A DNA stretch of 64,000 nt from Bathymodiolus brooksi (taxonomy: Eukaryota; Mollusca; Bivalvia; Mytilida; Modiolidae). The stretch covers positions 54,594,203 through 54,658,202 of the forward strand of contig OY804586.1 of the NCBI GenBank assembly GCA_963680875.1, in the 5' to 3' direction. Both the position numbers and the translations under genes were made by a program. Below, piece after piece: positions 44,017 to 56,749 of this stretch (its first letter is position 1; every line of letters starts with the position of its first letter). The notes beneath the pieces were generated by a model that saw only the letters and a list, made by a program, of their open reading frames with translations, had not been told where the DNA came from and searched no databases.

Positions 44017-44404
44017 ATATGACTGAGAGGTGGTTTAAGTTACATAGGATTATACATTTTGTTGTGAATGAATGTTGTATATACATTGTAGTTTTGTAGT
44101 GTCCGTAGACCATTTCCCTTGTAGTAATGAAAGTCAATTTGAAAAATGATGACAGGATAGAAATCAAAATCCTGTCGGGGTAATATACTCCATACATCAC
44201 AGTATCATTTCATTTAAAACGGCATATAGGCCGACTATTTATGGTACGCTACAAATCTACTAACCATGAACGTGATAAATATTTTGATGAATTAAATTTT
44301 TGACAGTCAATGTCAATTTATTTTAGTACTCTCAAGATAAGTTTTGGATTTTCTGTATCTGTATTGAGTACAGAAAAGCTTCAAAGCTTGGTAGTTTGGA
44401 TGCC
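44017..44404. other. Spacer
   Basis: No feature recognised. The left boundary of the second ISL2EU element is here or it is truncated. Confidence 0.35.
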
Positions 44405-44970
44405 CTGAATCTTTTCGGGAAAATTACCCTCGCACTACTGTGATTATAGACTGTGCGGAGACATTCATTCAACGTCCCACTAATTTAAAAACTAGAAGTA
44501 AAACGTTCAGTAACTATAAGTCCCATAATACGTCAAAGTACTTAGTGGGTATATCACCTCATGGTCAAATTATGTTTATTTCAAAGGATTTCGGCGGAAG
44601 GGCCAGCGACAAGTTTATAGTGGAAAAGAGTGCCTTTTTGAATTATTTGTTGACAGGGGATGAGGTTATGGCAGATCGTGGATTTACGATTGGGGATTTT
44701 CTTTTTCCTCGTCGGGTAAAATTGAACATTCCCGCGTTTACAAAATGTAAACATCAGCTCTCAAATGAAGATGTCACAACTACAAGACGTATTGTACATG
44801 TAAGAATACATGTAGAACGTGCTGTACGTAGACTTAAGTGTTCAAAATTCTAAGTGGAACTGTTCCAGTGTCTTCAATTAAAAACTTTTAACGACATTCG
44901 TATTGTGTGTGCAGCACTAGTTAATTTACAGTCAGATTTAATTAGAGATGTACATATTGATGCAGATTAA
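44405..44970 (+). pseudogene. DDE_4 transposase of ISL2EU-type element, copy 2 (5'-truncated)
   Basis: Only the catalytic part remains: IIDCAETFIQRPTNL (D1), SNYKSHNTSKYLVGISPHGQ, TGDEVMADRGFTIGDFLF (D2), RIHVERAVRRLK (E). An extra base near 44408 and a stop after SKF at 44853 interrupt it; the remaining C-terminus (NDIRIVCAALVNLQSDLI) is readable to about 44966. It is clearly related to, but not a recent copy of, the transposase at 30241-31414. It faces the YqaJ relic at 46449-47908, the same convergent layout. Confidence 0.83.
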
Positions 44971-45810
44971 ATTTAAGGAGATCTTTGACATTTATTGTTG
45001 TATATTCTGTTGTATTTGTTTATTCATTATCTCAAAACAATTTAAATGCTATCTTTAATGTGAATTTTACCAAAACAGTCTGTCACTTAAGGTTTCCAAA
45101 GTAGATCAAAGTAAACCCATGTGAAAATAAATAGTAAATAAAACCTGTAAAGATCAGTGTATTTCATGGATGTTGTAATGTATCTGTACTCTGTAGCTTC
45201 AGCAAACAAAGGGAAAATTGTATATACATAGGTACATGTATCTCTCTAGTGTTACCCGGCAATCTTATACATAATATCCAGCATGCATGTATATGAAAGG
45301 TAAACAGAAATGGAACACTGGGTGGCCTTCCAACTGTGATTCCTTGTACAAACAACATTTATGCATATGTAGAAAATTTCAAATTCATCAAAGAAGCCTC
45401 AAGGCAGAGTAAATATATGTAGTAAGAAGTCTATCTGAACTCTTTGTTTGTTTGTTAGAATGTGGCTTTAAATAAGTGTGACATTTTTTCATGTTTATGG
45501 TGTAGAAATAAGTAACTGGCAAACTTATTCAAAGAATACTCTTTATGATCCCACATTTTGGAAAGTTTCAAACTGATTCTTTTTCTGAGCACTAATTTGG
45601 AGCATAGAAAATTAAAAACGTGTTGTTTGGTTCTTTCATGAGTGTTTGTGTCACATGTAGACCTTTAGCTACTGCAAGTGACTGGTAAACTTGATTACAT
45701 TTTTTAGTACAAGTGCATTGTTGTGATTCTTTCGTAGATCTACTATTGCTATATATCTCAATCCTCTCTCTGACTCTGTTTCAGTGGACGGGGTTTTAAT
45801 AAGCTCATCG
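44971..45810. other. Spacer within ISL2EU-type element 2
   Basis: 3' flank of the transposase, with AATAAA near 45130. No gene. Confidence 0.4.
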
Positions 45811-45925
45811 GGGGCCCGGGTCGCTCAATGAGTTAGGTCGTTGGTTCTAACAGCTCATACAAGCCTATCACCAATACGGCGTGGGTTCGCGACCAGCTTT
45901 GTAAATTACAAAAAGGTGGAGAGCA
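45811..45925 (+). mobile_element. SINE family A, head fragment
   Basis: GGGGGCCCGGGTCGCTCAAT, then CACCAATACGGCGTGGGTTC and TTTGTAAATTACAAAAAGG. Truncated after the tRNA-like part. Confidence 0.75.
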
Positions 45926-45997
45926 AATACTCGAAGAACATGGACAATGTTGATAATCAGTAATGTCTCTGATCTACAATTTACTCGAATAAATTAG

Positions 45998-46235
45998 GGG
46001 CCCGGGTGGCTCAATCAGTTAGGCTTGTATGAGTTGTTATATCCATTGACCTATCACCAATATGACGTGGGTTCGCACCCGTCTTTGTAAATTACAAAAA
46101 ATGGTGCACTCGACTCGCAGCCACAAGTGATAAAGTTTATCAGTTGCTTGCCCATGGTCGGTGGTCACTAACACTGGGCGCCGTGATATAGCTGAAATAT
46201 TGTTGAATGTGGCGTTAAGACACAAAAAATCAAAT
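45998..46235 (+). mobile_element. tRNA-derived SINE, family A (near full length)
   Basis: GGGGCCCGGGTGGCTCAATC head, B-box-like GGGTTCGCACCC, TTTGTAAATTACAAAAAATG, a tail with GATATAGCTGAAATATTGTT and GAATGTGGCGTTAAGACAC. Same family as 29458-29705 in the opposite orientation. Confidence 0.85.
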
Positions 46236-46448
46236 CAACTACTAGAATAAATGAATAAATAAACATCTCCCTGTAGATCTAGCTGTATTGAAAAGATGTA
46301 AATTGTCGAAATGGTCATATATTGCAATCCTAGTTTTCAGTAGTATGCTGCTTTTGTTCCAACAAAGTACATGTATATTTACATGAAGAAATGTAGATAC
46401 AAATTTAAAAAATGATAATAAACAATTAAAATGGTGGGAATTATTTTT

Positions 46449-47908
46449 TTATCTCAAAAAATTATTGAACAGTCTGCTGAAAGTAAGGCGTTCATTGTCA
46501 ATTTCATCTACTATTCTTGGCAGCATTTTCCTGGTATAAAACTCCTTGAGTCGCTGAATGTGTTCCTCGACATAGTTTTGATCATAGTCAATATCAATTA
46601 AAACAAAGTCTAGCGGACATCTCCACACACAAAGTTTGCTTTTGTTAAGCCCGGTACAGAACATGGTCAACTTTATTAGCATAAAATAACCTCTGCTACC
46701 TTTGACTTTTAGTTTACACTCTCCTTCTGTAGTCTTAATAACTTCATACTTGCCACCATTTATATGTTCCCCAATTGTGTTCCATTTGTTCGGAACAGGC
46801 ATTGGACATTTTATTTCAAGTAAAGTATCCCCATTTAAAATACCACCCGGACTAGCTGATAACCAATGCTCTTCGTTGGAAACATACATCCCTGTGTCAA
46901 CAATCTCATTACCAAGTGAACGCAAGTGTTCTTTAACTAGAGGTTCTTGTTCGGTACCATGTCTGGTAAATTTGCTACCTGTAAATGTTCTCTAATAAAT
47001 GTTGTAGCATCAGTTGTTTCTTTAACTGGAACTTTGCTAGCACTAATTGCAGTTAAGCGCACTTTTCTTGCATCTCTCCACAAAATACTGGAACTGTGAG
47101 ATTTTGTTCCCTGTTCCAAGTTTTTCACTTTCCTTGTACACAGCATAATATTGTTATTGTACAAATTATAGCACTTTCTACATGAACTAAGAGATACATG
47201 CTCCCCATGATTCTCTTGCATTATTGATCTAGCAATAGGGGTGCATGTGAAACTTTTATTGACAGTTGTCCCCCTAATATCAAATAGTTTAAAAAAAAGC
47301 CGAACTTCGGCTTTGAATTCTTCATCTGAGGTGTACAATGGAGTTTCACGAATACTAGGCACATACTCATCATTATTGTCAAGAATATTTTCACCAACCT
47401 TTGGGTTTTTTAAAGTTATATTTGATATGGCCTTAGGCTCCACATTTCTTGTTGTCCCTCTATTCCACTGGGCACTTTCATCGGTACATACTATTCCTGT
47501 AAGACCACTTCGAACAGCATGTTCTAACCTTCATAGAACTGCTCCAACATGACTACATGAATGGCATTTGCCAGCCATACACGAACACCAACCGTTTATG
47601 ACGGTCCCGTCTTGCATTCAGTGTACATACACGTTGTTCAATCGCGAGACGGTGTGAGAAGAACGGACTTCTGCCTTCATTAAGCAGTTTGTATCCTCAT
47701 ATATATAATGGGTTATGGCTCCAACATTTCCACTTTGAAAATAATTGTAGCTCTGAAGGCTTTTAAAGTTCTTCATATCTCGTCCATCGACAGCTTTTGA
47801 AGAAATTAAAAAGTTATACACCTCACCGTACATTACATTCGGCCAAATTATCATGTCGTCTGTCCAAACAGATATCGCTTCTAAGCCCGGCGTATTTAGA
47901 TCACTCAT
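46449..47908 (-). pseudogene. SWIM-YqaJ protein of ISL2EU-type element, copy 2 (broken)
   Basis: Minus strand, start ATG at 47906-47908 (MSDLNTPGLEAISVW). Order: N-terminal domain with NFLISSKAVDGRDMKNFKSL and YNYFQSGNV (as in copy 1's YNYFISGFV), SWIM finger WCSCMAGKCHSCSHVGAVL, linker, then the YqaJ nuclease (ILWRDARKVRLTAISASKV, LSASPGGILNGDTLLEIKCP). In-frame TGA before MQDGTV and after VGAVL, and a frameshift near 46940. The frame ends at 46449 (FNNFLR) without a PHD finger, unlike copy 1. The Glu-x-Lys of the nuclease (EIKCP) is kept. Confidence 0.83.
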
Positions 47909-48181
47909 TTTCCTTCAAAAATCGTAAACTTCTGCGAGTATGTAATGCTTGTTGTTTCTGCGTGTTTATCTACATTCACGACCTTAATGGCGGACGGAAC
48001 AATTATGTCACCTAGCGGCGGCGCGCAGTACTAAGGGGAATAATTTGAAAAACCCGTCTATAGTTTTTATTGGAAATAACATTGATTGATTGATTGAGAA
48101 TATGATGCCAATGGTAGAAGTTATTTATCTACAGTGCAGTCCGCGATCATTTCTATTTGCATATTATTATTTTTTTTAAAG
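47909..48181. other. 5' flank of YqaJ copy 2; possible element end
   Basis: GC-rich patch CCTAGCGGCGGCGCGCAGTA just upstream of the start, comparable with the GC-rich patch ahead of copy 1. Confidence 0.35.
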
Positions 48182-48404
48182 TATATTGAAAGTTATAGCC
48201 ACTTAGACATCCTGCACGAGGCTCGGGACATCAATTATGGTCCGCGATTAAAAAGTTTTTTTGAAAACAGGAATGAAAAAAGTAATAGTAAAAAGTTTAT
48301 TTATTAAAATCATTCTTTTTTATACTAACACCTCACAATAAATTAATATTAATTATAAAGTTAATAATTTATTAGGAGAAAACAGTAGTCTTCTTTAAAA
48401 CTTT

Positions 48405-49005
48405 CAGCTTAATCCATGCACATCCGTCAGGCGGAGGAGGAAAAAGGCAAAAAAAGAAAAACGAACTGCTTATTATCTGGTTTTGTTATTAACCGAAAAA
48501 TTATATTATCGAACTTTTTATTAATTTCAAAATAAATTTTATGCTTAAGCATTTATTATTATATCAAAATGAGTAATACATTATTTCTTTTTTATGCATT
48601 TCAAATAAGGTGATAACAGAACAATTATTAAGACAAGATAAATAATAGAAAACATTTACAGAAAAAATTATTTCAACATTGTGATTAAATATAATTTCCG
48701 CTTAATCCATGCACATCGGTCAAGCGGAGGAGGAAAAAGCCAATAAAAAAAGAAACTGCTTATTGTCGTTGTTTTGTTATCTATTCAAAGATTATCCAAC
48801 TTTTTATTAATTTCAAAATAATTTTACATTTATTATTATATTTAAATGAATAATAAGTTATTTCTTTTTTGTTTATATACATTTCATATAAGGTGACAAA
48901 AGAACAATTACAGAAACAAATTACAGAAAAAATTATATCAACACTGTGAAGAAAAAGTTCAGCTTAATCCATACACATCCGTCAAGCGGAGGAGGAAAAA
49001 AACCA
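48405..49005. repeat. Tandem repeat, about 280 bp period
   Basis: Three starts of the block CAGCTTAATCCATGCACATC / CGTCA(A/G)GCGGAGGAGGAAAAA at about 48407, 48698 and 48960, with two full periods between. AT-rich, non-coding. Confidence 0.8.
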
Positions 49006-49192
49006 AGAAAGCTCTCTTTTTTTCTTCATTTCCACGCGCTTTATATATTTTTTTTAGTTTTTTATTCTTACAGTTTTATTTATTTGCTTCGCACAAATGA
49101 CACGCGTTGCATTGGGAAACGATAAGTTAACTGCCTTAACTGCAACAACTCCTCATTTGACCCGAATATCAGATTCGTCTGGTCAATATCGG

Positions 49193-49560
49193 TCAACTTG
49201 GCCTGAAGATGGGAGGTAAACTTATGGTAGGAATCCATATTCCTAACATGACAGGGGACATAGACGTCCGCTTACTCTCCAACTTAACATTTGGGAAGCA
49301 GAGGGAAGTAAAAAAACACGAACTTAGGTTAAAAGTTCGGTCTATACCAATAACTGTACCTGATGCAGTTGCAGATTTAAGCATGGCCATCTGCAAATCA
49401 GTATACAGAATGATACTAAGTGGCATAGATAAACAAGTCGTGATGAAATCTGAAACAGTTCAGGACAGAAAGAACGTCATCAGCCACATTCAAACGGTGT
49501 GCGCTCTCGGGCCGGTCTTTCTTATCCTGATAATATCTAGCATTTTGAGCAACACGGTTT
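49193..49560 (-). pseudogene. MULE transposase fragment
   Basis: The minus strand reads NARYYQDKKDRPESAHRLN, FRFHHDLFIYA, then IILYTDLQMAML and VIGIDRTFNLSSCFFTSLCF, the Asp-containing start of a MULE-type transposase domain. A frameshift lies near 49430. The rest of the domain is missing. Different subfamily from 23818-25613. Confidence 0.65.
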
Positions 49561-49734
49561 GATATAACGTCATCAGGTGTAGCCGTGTTAACGTCTCTCG
49601 TGATCTCCCTTAATTTTACAGGATTTTATCACTTTTTTTATCATTCCTTTTTTAAAATAAACTTTTTAATCGCGGACCATAATTGATGTCCTGAGCCTCG
49701 TGAAGGATGTCTAAGTGGTTATAACTTTCAATAT

Positions 49735-50372
49735 AGGGAAAGGGAGGGCCCACCCCCACATTGCTATGGCCTTCACGTACCATAAATTCAATCAATATCC
49801 AGCCGAGGTTAGATAAACAAGACACGATTAAATACATATTGTCCTTTATTTAAAGATTAAAATAGTCAAATCAAAACAAAAGTTCATGAAAAAAATGTAT
49901 AAAACACGATTAATAAGGATAAAAAAAAATTATGCATGTGTAAAACTTGTCAGTCTTTCATAATTTAAATACTTGGCTTTAAAACAAATCCTATACATAT
50001 ACATTGATTTTGTATCTCATGTATGTATCATCATCTCATGTGTTCATTTAGTGAACTTCAGATACGTCAAGCATTTTCATGTCCTAGACCGATATTGATT
50101 TTAAATTTATAAGCACTTTTATTTTGCTTTGACAAACATGAATCTGACCTAAATTTCAACATGCATGTGCTTTAGAAATATGATTTAATACTCAAATACC
50201 ACTTATGAGTTATTTCGCAAAAATGATATTTCATATCTCAGTCGAAAAGAACTATAAAAGTTATTTGTCTCTATTTTGGTAAACGGAAGTAAATAGCGCC
50301 GATCTTTCTTGTATATGTTTACTCCGTGAGAACTAAAACATCAATAAAATTAACTTATAAATATCATTTAAA
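49735..50372. other. No supported feature
   Basis: AT-rich spacer; probable 3' flank of the LINE that follows on the minus strand. Confidence 0.4.
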
Positions 50373-51000
50373 TCATTTAATATCATCTACAAAGTAATGC
50401 AATACTTTTACATGTTTATTTTGCGTTATTTCAGTAGTTGACTCTAGTCGACTGTTTAGTATCACCGGTGTTTGGTAGATGGTTCCAACGTATGACGGTG
50501 TCCACGAGAAGCTGTTCTGATATTGAGCTGTCCTACTATTTGGGATATTCAAGCACTTTGTGTTGTTAGTTTTGTGTTTTTCGACTGGGTTGATGGTTAC
50601 ACAATTCTCAAATGTCTTTGGTTTTATTTGCCTTTTACGCTTGCTAAATGTGACAAAAGCGTCGGTTGGTAGAGCCGGTACCAACCCCTCGACCACCTTG
50701 TACATTAAAATAAGACGGAGGCTTTGTCGTCTTTCTTCCAGTGTTTCTAGCTCTAGTTCTTTTCTCATTTTAGTTATACACCCCCTTTCTCTGCTTCTAT
50801 AATCCCTTTTGATGAAGCGCATAGCTCGGTTTTGTATCTTTTCTAATTTGTCAATATCGGTTCCAGATCGTTGCTCCATACTCCATAACTGATCGAACTT
50901 GAGATATGTAGGCTGTTTTTCTACAATTTTCTGGGACGTTTCTTAGGTTTCTCCTTAGAAAGCCGAGGGTAGCGTTAGCTTTATTGCATACGTTGTTGAA
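50373..51000 (-). pseudogene. CR1/Jockey-type LINE reverse transcriptase, C-terminal end
   Basis: The minus strand reads NKANATLGFLRRNLRNVPE, a frameshift, then DIDKLEKIQNRAMRFIKRDY and LETLEERRQSLRLILMYKVV, and a Thr/Asn-rich tail. This is the thumb/C-terminal region of CR1-like non-LTR retrotransposon ORF2. Catalytic YADD region and endonuclease are absent, consistent with 5' truncation on insertion. Confidence 0.8.
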
Positions 51001-51293
51001 TGCATATTTCTGCTATTAATGTTATCTCGTGTTTTTAAAGTAATATGAAATGACAAAATCATTATTTTCAGTTTTCTAAAAATGTCTGATATATGTAATG
51101 ATTAAATATATAAAGAACGTAAACCATTCACTTTTTGAGAGCTACGATGTATAATTCAGGAGAAAACGTCATTTTAATGTCTTCGATAATTCTTGCTACC
51201 CGGACAATAATGCAAATCATATGCTATTGACCTCAGATTTGAACTCATTCGGTAGAGATTGTGTGCATGCTCCGTTATAGTGTTGATGAAGAA

Positions 51294-51484
51294 AATGTCG
51301 GAGGCAAAGAAACTGAAGCCAGGTCCGAAGCGATTCTGCCAGAAAAAGGAACAAAAAAGCAGGGAATATTAAGTTAAACAAAAACAGAATGTATATTGGA
51401 GATGAATATGATCGTTGGATGGAAATAAAGACCGCTCTTCGTCTGGAAACGAACTCTGAAGTGGCCAATATTCTTCTTGACAGG
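51294..51484 (+). pseudogene. Possible first exon of a transposon-associated protein
   Basis: ATGTCGGAGGCAAAGAAACT opens a short basic frame (KKLKPGPKRFCQKK). A second frame gives RMYIGDEYDRWMEIKTALRL and ETNSEVANILLDRY up to a GTAAC donor at 51485. The latter resembles a helical segment seen near the N-terminus of several molluscan transposon proteins, but I cannot name the family. A frameshift separates the two parts. Confidence 0.35.
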
Positions 51485-51489
51485 TAACA

Positions 51490-54400
51490 TTATTTTCGTT
51501 TCGATTTACATTCCATTATTTTCCATTCAATCCACGTTTAAAAATAATTTTACCTTAGCGAAACGTTAAACACGGATCTCTTTACATGGAAAATAAATAT
51601 ATATCACCATCTATGATCTAAACCGCCGTAAATGTCCTTTAACGGCATTATGTGTACAATTCAGCGAATTTCGCGGGGCCCCAGTAAGGGGGCACTGCAT
51701 ACGCAACATGTAATTATGTTAAAACATTGTTTTTTTTTTAATTAAAAATGAATACTACTTTGTTTCAAATCCTTCAAATTATACAGTTAAAAGTAATTTC
51801 CTATTTAGACACGGACCATATGCCTTTCCTGGAAAAGGGGGAGGGGGTGGATGGGTGACATGATATGTATAGATTCTCCTTCAGGTAATATAATATTTAA
51901 TTAATCCCAAATTTGGTTTACAGGTATGCAGAAACTGCAGCATGTTCAATGTCATTGCCAATCAAAACTCCTGAAACTGTTGTAACTCTAAATACATTTT
52001 GTTTGTCAATCTACAGATTTTTTTCTATTAATTTGTGAGGAAGATTTCTATCTCTCAAATATATCCCAGGCTAAAGTTTTGTTCTATGTGGTAGTTGTGT
52101 TTTTTTAGTTAATTTCATAAGGCCACACAATTAATTTTTAGATTATCATCCTCCTGTCAGTAAAAATATGGGGAGGGAGGGAGGCATATATAATTTATTT
52201 TTTGACCATTTTCATTAAAATCACTAGGAATTTTAAAGAAATATCTGAGAATGTAAAATAAATTATGAAATTGAAGCAAAAAACAATGGGGGAGGAAGGG
52301 GATGAGAATCTAAATATAAAATTTATTTGGCCTAAGAGATAAGAATGTGAAAGAAAGCACACTCTGTCACATTTTTTATCTCATAATAATATATAGGCAA
52401 ATAATTTTCAGAAATAATTTGATTCTGAGGGGGCCTGGCAAGTTTAGTCAGGTTAGAATATTTGACAGAAAATGCATTCGGCACATAGTGTAGGGCAGGT
52501 TATAACATTGTTTACTCAGTTCAGGCCAGATTTTTTTTCTTAGAATATTCTATGGAGCAAAGACCAGAATTTTTTTTCCAACTTTGGGTTGCCAGATTAT
52601 TTATTTTATTTACAAAAACTGTCAAGACCGCGGAATCAATTGGTTGTCCCCAAAATAAACCAGGAACTAAACGAACCAAGTTATGAAATGGTTGGTGTCA
52701 AAATAACGGTGACTAATTATGGACAAAACAATCGTATTTTTTTCCTTGTTGATTTTTTATTTTCTTTTCTGACAACTCCAAATGTTTTCATCGTAATGGT
52801 TTTGAAATGTACATACTAATAATAATTTACACAGTTTGTACATGCGATACGTTAGTTCCTACGAGTATTTTAAATTCTGAGATATCTTGGTTCTGTTTCG
52901 ATTTCCCCAAATGGGTCCCCGTGTCATTCATTATTACCGATTTCAATGTTTTTGTCCAGTTTTTCGAATAAACTGATTTAAGTCAGAATGAAATTCATTG
53001 CAGTTGATAATCTTTAAGGTAAAACATACATGAAAGAATTTTTTTGCAAGCCAAGAAATGCAAGAAATTTAACTTCTTTCAAAACCGGAATGATACATGT
53101 GCTCACCTTGTTTACGTTGATGATGAAATTTCATGATCGGCAATCGTCGGAATGGTGCATCCGAAAGTTAATTAGCCGCCATTGCCTTGAAAAAACATGT
53201 ACGAGATGGAATGATTTTCTGTTCTTAATCACAGATGATCGCGATTTTCGTCCTCGAACATGCACGAATGGTTTAGTTTTTAGGGAATGTAAACATATCA
53301 AGAATATTTTTGAAGATGTTTATTTCACCAAAAACTCGTTTTATATTACTTTAATACCTTTTCTGGTGTTACATCACATGATGTAATTGACCAATCAATG
53401 ATCAGCATTGAGACGTAAATACAATGATACGTGAACCCAGGCACAATCCGCGGGATTCTACATAAGCTTCAATGCAAATTAAATATTTGACATGTACATC
53501 TATCAATAGAATTTAAATATGGTAGACCTATTCAGATCCACACTAAAAACAGTTCTTTGATTTGATTTTCATAAAATTATCTATGAAAGGTCAAATTTAA
53601 ATTATAAAGAGAAATTTCAAATATTTTTATTGAGTCGATGCCACTGCTGGTGGACTACTAGTCACCGAGAGTGTGCTGTGTTTGTTATGTTTTATCCATT
53701 GATGGCTATATATTGAGACGATTTAATGACGATGGTTTTATTTACATGCTCTCTTGTAACTTGAATAATACTGCGCCCTCTATCGGCACTATCGCTGGAT
53801 GAGGGCTTGAACGCTCTTAGTGGTAAAAATCCGTCAGCTGCTGGCTGGTTCAGCCGACCAATCAAATGTCAGATATTAGCGCGTATGCGCATTAGTGACT
53901 CTCTTTACTTCCGTTTGTAAATATTGACAAAACAAACACGGAGAATGATTGTACACGTGCCTTTGCATATTTAGAAAACAAATACACCTTTATTCTCATA
54001 ATTATGATTTAAATTGCCATAGATTCACAAATCTTTAAAGATTTAAAAAAATAACACGCCGGGTAATCATTTTTTGAAGTTTTTATGTTTTAATCTAAAT
54101 TTGCTAAAATGTCGCAATACACATCTAACATGTATTTTTGTAATGTATGTGGGACAATAAAAGTGAATTTATTGTGGATAATAGGGTCGACACACTTGCC
54201 GTTAACATAAGATTGTATAAATATGGATATGCACTAGTTAAATTAAGGAAAATGGGATGAAATAATAAAGAAATTTTATTGAAAATAAATATGTAAAAAA
54301 AAAGTTGATTATTTCATAAATTAAAATGATCTTTAAAGCAATTTATTAAAAAATACCCATTACAATATCGTTATTTAGGTAAATACTTATTAGAATGATT

Positions 54401-56740
54401 TTTTTTAAACCCATTTTTGTCTTTAATTGATAACTGACCCAAGTTAGCCTAAATAAATGAAATGAGACTTAATGTGTTAATTATATAAATCCTTTCCTTG
54501 CCTGCTATCCATTTTAATTTCTTATCTAATTCTTATTCTTATTATGTAACAATATGGTCAGGTTGTTATTTTCATTGAATGGCATCTCAAAATAGATGGC
54601 GTCACAGTAGGAGCTCTTCCTGTATATTGGTTGCATTCTGTATATTACAACTGACATATAATGCATGACAAACACTTAATCAGCCATCAGTATCATAAAA
54701 TACAATTTTTTTTTAATCTTTATTTCAAATGAAATTAACAAAATCATTATAAGAGTGAATTCAATTCAAGCTTTTATTTACTTTCCAACTTTGAAATAAA
54801 AATCATTATGTTTTAATATTTAAAAAATAGTAATTATTCAATTAAGTTTTATTTCATGTTTGGTTGTATTTATCCGGATATGTGTATTGCATACACCATT
54901 ACATCATCTGATCGCTCCATTGGACATTATTTACAAACAATTTAGCTCCTCCTATTTTATGTCGTAATACCAATAAGTCATAGCGATTTACTATTTCCGG
55001 TTTGACGGATTTTTTCAATGAATGCATCCAGGCGTTAATGTAGCGACCAGCGGGAGCGTAATATAACGACTGGATTATTCGGGTTAGCTCTCTTGTTGAC
55101 AAACAAAAACGAAAGAGAGCGGAAGATATAGAAACATGCATAATAAAGAAGTAATTTCGGAACAACCGCCAAAATATTCCGGAATCACAAATAGTATCCT
55201 CACTCCAAACAACCACAAATCAGATATATAACAACCCCCGCCAAAGGAAACACAATCTATAGAATTTTGTCGTGCCAGTTTTAGTGTGGATAAACATGAA
55301 AATCAAATAACTAAATGTATATACATAAAATATGAGTCGACTCTCTTCCGTTTGACTTTCGAACTACCTGATAACAAATTAAATGGTCACATTACGTTGT
55401 TGCAAGGAAAACGAATAATCAAGATATGAATTATAATCATTTTAATGAAAGCTAGTACAATAGGCCTTAACGCAAGAAGATATGCAATAATAAAACTAGC
55501 TGAGACCTTAACTCTGAGTAAATTTTCGAACAATATTGTCTTATGAAATGATACATTCACTCATCAGATTCGTATCCCATTCATACTCTCACATACAAAA
55601 TAATTTAATTTGAGGTATTTTACGTAATATGATTGGCTAAACAGCAAGTCAAAATCAGTTGCAATCCATTGCTTACACCAGCGAGTTACTTCAATTCTTT
55701 GGGACGTCATAATAAATGAAGACAGCACCCAAGTTTGCAGACTTTCCAAGTGACAATTGTTATTAGTTAAATGCGTTTTTCTTAACTGAAATCACATTTT
55801 AAAATAATTCTTATTTTTTTTTAAATAATGGACATGTTTATTAGCATGAACAACCAAAGAAATAAGAAAAGGCAGGAATGAGTTTGTGTAGCTTGTCTTG
55901 CACCCGTGTAATACAGAAACAAGAGTGATCCAATGCACACATGTGTCACCTGCTGTGACATGTGAACGAGAGACAGACGGCGGAGAAGTTATACCTTACA
56001 GTAGGTGACACAAATATATCTCCTCCTGAAATCAATGGCTTCCCTTGTCCCAGGTGTAAATTGGAATCCTACTGACAAAAAGTGAGTTTGAACGTTTGAG
56101 ATTTTTTTTAGACACAATTTTAGACGTATATACACAATATCTTATGCTCCTCCACTTTTTCAAATAGGGATCAACCGTAGAAATGTTTTCCTGGTCATAG
56201 TCAGAGACGGATATTTTTTTATTTTCGTTTGATGGAGTAATACGGACTAAATTTATCGTCGACACGCGAGTTCAAGAACTTTAAACGATGAACATATTTT
56301 AAAATAACGTATGGCAACTTCATATCAGTGATTCATTTCACAATTAACACAAATTAAAGAGTAAGTGATCATTGCACACATGTGCAAGTACCCATCTATA
56401 TCCTTGGCAGCCATTTTGTGTTCTAACCACACCACCTCTTTCCCGGAAACAGACAGCATCTGTTCCGGACGATGTTCTGTTTCATTTAACTGATGTCCCG
56501 AACATTCCTAACGTTCAGAAAAGAGAATCGAACACCCGCCTTATTTCATGTGATCAATCTTGCCTTAAAATAACCAAAATGTCTTATTTGCTATTACATT
56601 GCTATAATCTTTTCCATTTAATTATGTAATGTTTCTTTTATATTTAGGTAAAAGTATTTGATACTTCCAATCAAGACGATTAAACTTAAGAGCCACAACG
56701 TTCACAGTTTTTTTTTATTTCCGTTAACATGTGAACATAA
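51490..56740. other. 5.2 kb AT-rich stretch without recognisable genes
   Basis: Several open frames (53030-53386; 54899-55216 on minus) have no recognised motifs. A short TAGATTCTCCTTCAG block at 51869 repeats the arm of the hairpin at 23111. Otherwise low-complexity AT-rich sequence. Confidence 0.45.
55934..55964. repeat. Short palindrome
   Basis: CACATGTGTCAC, 5-bp loop, GTGACATGTG. Confidence 0.6.
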
Positions 56741-56749
56741 GGGTAATAA

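Larger units (their letters stand above)
48182..49734 (-). mobile_element. TIR element with MULE transposase fragment
   Basis: Inverted ends of about 85 bp: TATATTGAAAGTTATAGCCA .. TGGTCCGCGATTAAAAAGTT at 48182-48265 and its complement at 49655-49734, with few mismatches. Inside are a 280-bp-period tandem repeat and a fragment of a MULE-family transposase. No target duplication was resolved. Confidence 0.8.

Noticed and set aside
49209..49562. 117-codon plus-strand frame
   Set aside because: It is the complement of the MULE transposase fragment, which has real motifs on the minus strand.
51860..51900. Second copy of the hairpin MITE
   Set aside because: Only about 15 bp (TAGATTCTCCTTCAG) matches and no second arm exists.
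53030..53386. 118-codon open frame
   Set aside because: No recognisable domain, no codon-like composition difference from surroundings, no homologous copy in the window.
54899..55216. 105-codon minus-strand frame
   Set aside because: No motif recognised; isolated in a long AT-rich stretch.
55555..55590. CTGATGAG on the minus strand as a ribozyme
   Set aside because: No GAAAC follows and no stem II can be formed.
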